Shown piece by piece: positions 60,737 to 64,000 of a stretch of DNA of 64,000 nt; the stretch's first letter is position 1, and each line of letters starts with the position of its first letter. The translations under genes were made by a program, and so were the position numbers. The stretch comes from Burkholderia ubonensis (lineage in GTDB: Bacteria; Pseudomonadota; Gammaproteobacteria; Burkholderiales; Burkholderiaceae): the NCBI RefSeq assembly GCF_902833085.1, contig NZ_CADFEB010000003.1, positions 682,001 through 746,000 on the forward strand, written 5' to 3'. Below the pieces are notes generated by a model. That model had not been told where the DNA came from. It searched no databases and saw nothing but the letters and a program-made list of their open reading frames with translations.

Positions 60737-62034
60737 TACGCCACCCCATCCTTTGCGAATTGGATCGGCAACGCCCCCCGCCCGCGCAAAATCACACTGT
60801 GTGTCTGCCAGCGCACGTCCGGCGACGTGCGGCGCCAGTGCGCGTAGCGTTCCAGCGAATATGCGACGCTGCGCGCAGCCTGCATCCGCGCAAGTGCCGC
60901 GCCGAGACACGCGTGCATCCCGTAACCGAAGCCGACGTGCGGCGGGCCGCGACGATCAGGCCGGAACGTGTCCGGCGCGTCGAACGCCTCCGGATCGCGA
61001 TTCGCGGCGCCCAGGCACAGCAGGATCTGTTCGTCCGCACGCACATCGATGCCGTTGATCGACTGCGGCGCGCGGGCGATCCGCTTCGTCATCTGCAGCG
61101 GCGTTTCGAAACGAATCGACTCGTCGACGGCCGCATCGATCAGCGAACGGTCGTCGCGCAACGCGGCAAGCGCGTCCGGATGCGCGAGCAGCGTGTCGAA
61201 CAGATTGCCGACCAGCGACTCCGTCGTTTCCGTACCCGCAACGAACGTCATGATGCACGCGAACGCGATGTCGATCTCGTCGAGTCGGTCGCCATCGTCG
61301 CGCGCGATCGTCAATGCGCCGATCACGCCGTCGTCATCGCCAATGGTGCGCAGATGGTCGACAAAGAACGAGGTCAACGTGCGCAGCGACGTGCGCGTGC
61401 GCACCAGCCGATCACGGTTGATCAATCCTGGATCGAGCAGATGGCGGACCATGTGGATGTGCTCGGCGATCCATGCACGGCGCGCCTCCGGCACACGCAT
61501 CCAGGCACATAGAACGTTGACCGGCAGGGGTCTGGCAAAGTCCGCGATGAAGTCGGCCGTGCCGCCGCGAGCATCGATTGCGTCGAGCAGCGCGCTCACC
61601 TGCACGTCGACCGTCCGTTCGACTGCCGTCAGCATCGCCGGGCTGTACGCGGCGTTCACGAGCCGGCGCAGCTTGAGATGCGCCGGATTGTCGGTGAACA
61701 CGATCGATTGTCGGATGAAGCGACTGATCTCGCTGATGTCGCCGACGTCGAGCCTGCGTGCCGCACGCTCGATCGTTTCCGGAATCAATGCAACGCTCAA
61801 GTCGCGCGTCTTCAGCGCGGCGACGACATCCGCGTAGCGCGTCAACACGAGCGTGCCAAGCGCGCGCAGATGAGGTGCATCGCGCCGCATCTGCGCATAC
61901 GTAGGATAAGGATCCGCATGGAAAGCCGGATCGATCGGATTAAAACGGATGCGTGCTGTGCGCACGGGTTCGACTGCTTGCACCGCTCCTCCATTGACTG
62001 GCCAACCCGGAAAGACTGCGCCGCGCAAGCTCAT
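60736..62034 (-). CDS. Cytochrome P450
   Basis: The 432-aa protein has the I-helix FVAGTETTESL, the K-helix ESIRFETP (ExxR) and the heme loop GFGYGMHACLGAALAR with the ligand Cys at about residue 376. It has no membrane anchor, so it is a soluble bacterial class P450 needing a ferredoxin or flavodoxin partner, none of which is in the window. It overlaps the methyltransferase gene by four bases. In the pathway it likely hydroxylates, epoxidises or oxidatively trims the ACP-bound or free fatty chain. Confidence 0.92.
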   Translation of the reverse strand: MSLRGAVFPGWPVNGGAVQAVEPVRTARIRFNPIDPAFHADPYPTYAQMRRDAPHLRALGTLVLTRYADVVAALKTRDLSVALIPETIERAARRLDVGDISEISRFIRQSIVFTDNPAHLKLRRLVNAAYSPAMLTAVERTVDVQVSALLDAIDARGGTADFIADFARPLPVNVLCAWMRVPEARRAWIAEHIHMVRHLLDPGLINRDRLVRTRTSLRTLTSFFVDHLRTIGDDDGVIGALTIARDDGDRLDEIDIAFACIMTFVAGTETTESLVGNLFDTLLAHPDALAALRDDRSLIDAAVDESIRFETPLQMTKRIARAPQSINGIDVRADEQILLCLGAANRDPEAFDAPDTFRPDRRGPPHVGFGYGMHACLGAALARMQAARSVAYSLERYAHWRRTSPDVRWQTHSVILRGRGALPIQFAKDGVA

Positions 62035-62933
62035 GGCGTCGCGCTATGGCGCCAGTTCGTGGTGATCGGCCTGAACGCGATGCGCAGCAGGCCGATCTTC
62101 CCCATGTAGAACCCCATCGCGGACTGCGTCAGATAGCGCTCGTAACGTCCGACAACCGCCTCGCCGACGAGCGAGACCGCCTCGTCGCGCCGCTTGCGCA
62201 AGTTGCGCGCCCACGCCTCCATCGTCCGCGCGTAGTGCAGCCGGTGGTTGTACGTCTCGACGATCTCGAGCACGCCGTCTGCAGCCTGCGCGATTTCCGC
62301 GAACGTCGGCAGATCTGCGGCCGGGAAGATCTCGTTGTTGATGAACTCACTTGCCTCATCGCGGCGCATGCTGCCGTATGCGATGGTTTGCAGGGACAGA
62401 CGGCCGCCGGGTTCGAGCCAGTCCCGGCAGCGCACGAAGAAGTCGCGATAAACCGCGATCTTGTCGGCAATGCTGTCCTCCGGTTTCGCGAAGTGCTCGA
62501 ACGCGCCGATCGACACGATTGCGCCGTAGCGTTCGTCCGGCGCATGATCGACCCAGCTTTCGAGCCGCACATGTGCGTTCGGCAATTTCAGGCCGCTCAC
62601 ATAGTCGGCCTGATCGTCCGACAACGTAAGCCCGACCACTCGTTCGACGTCCGGCAACGCGGCCGCACACTGCATGAGTCCGCCCCAACCGCAGCCGATA
62701 TCGAGCACGCGTCTCGCCCGTGTTGCGCGTGACTGCCCCAGGTGGAACGCGAATTTGCGTCGCTGTGCAGATTCGAGCGGTTCGGCGGACGCCGGATCGT
62801 CGTCCGCCCACTGCGCACACGAGTACGCCATCGTCGAATCGAGCCATAGCCCGTAGAATTCGCGGCCAATGTCGTAGTGGTACTGGACCGCCCGCGCGGA
62901 CCCGCCGTAGTCCACCGTCTCATGCGCACTCAT
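62031..62933 (-). CDS. Cyclopropane-fatty-acid-synthase-like SAM methyltransferase
   Basis: The 300-aa protein carries VQYHYDIGREFYGLWLD, YSCAQW (Cys39), the SAM site LDIGCGWGGL (77-86), SIGAFEHF and a C-terminal YARTMEAWARNL. These are hallmarks of the CFA synthase/mycolic acid cyclopropanase family, which add a C1 from S-adenosylmethionine across a double bond to give a cyclopropane or methyl branch. It is shorter than E. coli CFA synthase (382 aa) but near the mycobacterial CmaA length. It overlaps the ACP gene by four bases, so the substrate is probably acyl-ACP. Confidence 0.9.
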   Translation of the reverse strand: MSAHETVDYGGSARAVQYHYDIGREFYGLWLDSTMAYSCAQWADDDPASAEPLESAQRRKFAFHLGQSRATRARRVLDIGCGWGGLMQCAAALPDVERVVGLTLSDDQADYVSGLKLPNAHVRLESWVDHAPDERYGAIVSIGAFEHFAKPEDSIADKIAVYRDFFVRCRDWLEPGGRLSLQTIAYGSMRRDEASEFINNEIFPAADLPTFAEIAQAADGVLEIVETYNHRLHYARTMEAWARNLRKRRDEAVSLVGEAVVGRYERYLTQSAMGFYMGKIGLLRIAFRPITTNWRHSATP

Positions 62934-63229
62934 GCGACGCCTCGCTCACATGCGGCGTCGGCCATCCGCTCGGCGATCCTGTGCGCGATGTCGCCGAGCG
63001 TCGGTTCCGCGAACACCATTGCGATCGGCACGTCCACACCGAATCGGTTCTCGAGTTCGATCACCATGGACGTCGCGGTCGCAGAATCGAGGCCGAGCAC
63101 GTCGAGCGAATCTGTCTGCACGATTCGCTCCGGTTCGAGATTCAGAATTTGGCCTATGTACTTCGCACACCATTCGAAAATGGCCTGCGCGTCTTGTTCA
63201 CGCGTGCTCGAAGACGTGACTGCGTTCAT
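62930..63229 (-). CDS. Acyl carrier protein
   Basis: This 99-aa protein has the phosphopantetheine site LGLDSATATSM with Ser49, inside a typical four-helix ACP pattern (AIFEWCAKYIGQILNLEPERI, IELENRFGVDVP, TLGDIAHRIAERM). GGGGAAAA precedes the ATG. It has N- and C-terminal tails beyond the usual 80 residues. It is the carrier onto which the FAAL would load the fatty acid. A phosphopantetheinyl transferase is not in the window. Confidence 0.93.
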   Translation of the reverse strand: MNAVTSSSTREQDAQAIFEWCAKYIGQILNLEPERIVQTDSLDVLGLDSATATSMVIELENRFGVDVPIAMVFAEPTLGDIAHRIAERMADAACERGVA

Positions 63230-63316
63230 CTATTTTCCCCAATGTGAGTAGGAATACGAACTGCCATGCTCGGAATCTGCATCTCTCGACGGTCATGATT
63301 GCGTGATCGACTTACC

Positions 63317-64000
63317 TCAGGTCCGCATTACTCGCATCTCGACCTGCTCGCGCGCCGGCACCTTGATTTCCTTCGCGAGCCCGAGCAAGCCGAGCACACG
63401 GATGAACCAGTAGCCCGGGTCGACACGATACCAGCGGAGGCCAAATGATGCGGAGCCGGGGAACGCGTGATGGTTGTGATGCCACGATTCACCGAAGATG
63501 AACGGTGCAAGCCAACCGATGTTGCGGCTCTGGTCGCGCGTGGCGAACGAGCGCTTGCCGACCAGATGGCAGAACGAGTTCAGTGACCAGATCCCTTGCT
63601 CGAGCACGAACATCCGCACCATTCCGCCCCAAAGAAAGCCGCTTGCCAAGCCCGTCCACGACCACTCCACGAGCGCGCAAAACACTGCGGGCGTGATGAA
63701 GCCCAGCACAACCCACCGATAGTAATGGCGGCTCACATAGCTCATCGCGGAATCGCGAACGAGGTCCGGCGCATAGTGGACGACGTTCGGATACGGATGC
63801 GCGATCATCCATGTGAAGTGTGCGTGCAGGAAGCCGCGCAGCTTGCCGCGCCAACCCGGACCATGAAGGTTCGGCGAATGCATGTCTCCTTCCTGGTCGC
63901 CGCGCTCGTGATGCCGGCGATGCATCGCGACCCAGGAGATCAGGCCGCCCTGCCCGGCCATCGAGCCTGCGATCGCGAGTGCGATCCGCGTGCCGCGCGT
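63317..64000 (-). CDS. Membrane fatty acid desaturase (5' end beyond window)
   Basis: The 227 visible residues include the histidine boxes HRRHH and WHHNHH, and membrane helices between them (YRWVVLGFITPAVFCALVEW). This is the delta-9 acyl-CoA/acyl-lipid desaturase family; the first HxxxxH box is upstream, beyond 64000. It should place a double bond in the fatty chain on CoA, lipid or ACP. It is transcribed into the ACP gene 87 bp away and is probably not the first gene of the operon. Acetylenase or alkene-forming activity is possible. Confidence 0.92.
   Translation of the reverse strand, partial: TRGTRIALAIAGSMAGQGGLISWVAMHRRHHERGDQEGDMHSPNLHGPGWRGKLRGFLHAHFTWMIAHPYPNVVHYAPDLVRDSAMSYVSRHYYRWVVLGFITPAVFCALVEWSWTGLASGFLWGGMVRMFVLEQGIWSLNSFCHLVGKRSFATRDQSRNIGWLAPFIFGESWHHNHHAFPGSASFGLRWYRVDPGYWFIRVLGLLGLAKEIKVPAREQVEMRVMRT

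Noticed and set aside
53477..64000. Polyyne cluster (caryoynencin/cepacin type)
   Set aside because: Only one desaturase is visible and several genes are foreign to known polyyne clusters; not excluded beyond the window, but the name is not supported here.
53477..64000. Isonitrile lipopeptide cluster (ScoA-E type)
   Set aside because: FAAL, ACP, hot-dog enzyme and TauD enzyme are shared, but there is no NRPS, and desaturase, P450 and cyclopropane synthase do not fit.

Overview
This window looks like part of a Burkholderia secondary replicon, probably from the B. cepacia complex. GC content is very high, with long antisense ORFs as a consequence. The gene content fits: paired RND efflux, trimeric autotransporters with an OmpA/H-NS entourage, many LysR/TetR regulators and lipid catabolism. 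All calls were made by reading the sequence and translations by eye. No alignment or database search was run, so names rest on recognised motifs and family layout.

Positions 1-23503 (all minus strand) hold what reads as one catabolic regulon built from three operons plus a lone gene. Operon A (8680 to 2276) encodes a saccharopine-dehydrogenase-like reductase, an AMP-forming acyl-CoA ligase, a thiolase, a DadA-type FAD amine oxidoreductase and a TetR regulator. A lone acyl-CoA dehydrogenase (2105-816) sits beside etfB. Operon B (19779 to 8788) encodes a PhyH dioxygenase, RidA, the DUF1329/DUF1302/MMPL hydrophobic-compound uptake set, a YCF48-like protein with a truncated duplicate, a Tat-exported flavin amine oxidase and a diheme cytochrome c. 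Operon C (23503 to 19948) encodes a second amine oxidase/cytochrome c pair, a seven-helix membrane protein and a second TetR regulator. The four promoters that drive these units share one element: a GTCAT-N-ATGAC palindrome overlapping a -35 ATGACC, a 16-bp spacer and a TWCTAG/T -10, each directly behind a GACAGGG/CCCTGTC terminator of the preceding operon. I infer a TetR-controlled pathway that takes up a hydrophobic amine, oxidises it in the periplasm with electrons passed to cytochrome c, and degrades the acid as a CoA thioester.

Positions 23910-31644 hold a complete tripartite RND pump (OMF, HAE1 transporter, adaptor; minus) divergent from a BaeSR/AdeRS-like two-component pair (plus). Positions 31732-42721 are an adhesion locus: two trimeric autotransporters (546 and 2188 aa), an H-NS-like protein, an OmpA-like lipoprotein and an AraC-type response regulator. 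The large adhesin carries a 129-bp tandem repeat and an internal 0.8-kb direct repeat. Positions 42784-53235 are mixed: a TonB receptor, a secreted short-chain PHA depolymerase, glutathione peroxidase, a CBS-PAS-GGDEF-EAL protein, a decayed LuxR-type fragment, a LysR regulator, an MFS transporter and a second H-NS-like protein.

Positions 53477-64000 (minus, running off the window) are an 11-gene, tightly overlapping operon: desaturase, acyl carrier protein, cyclopropane-synthase-like methyltransferase, cytochrome P450, type II thioesterase, fatty acyl-AMP ligase, hot-dog thioesterase, AEC transporter, TauD/SyrP-type dioxygenase, an HD-like DUF6817 protein and an enolase-superfamily enzyme. 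I do not recognise this combination as a described cluster. It looks like a pathway for an ACP-tethered, desaturated and C1-modified fatty acid product, and is the best candidate here for an undescribed system.
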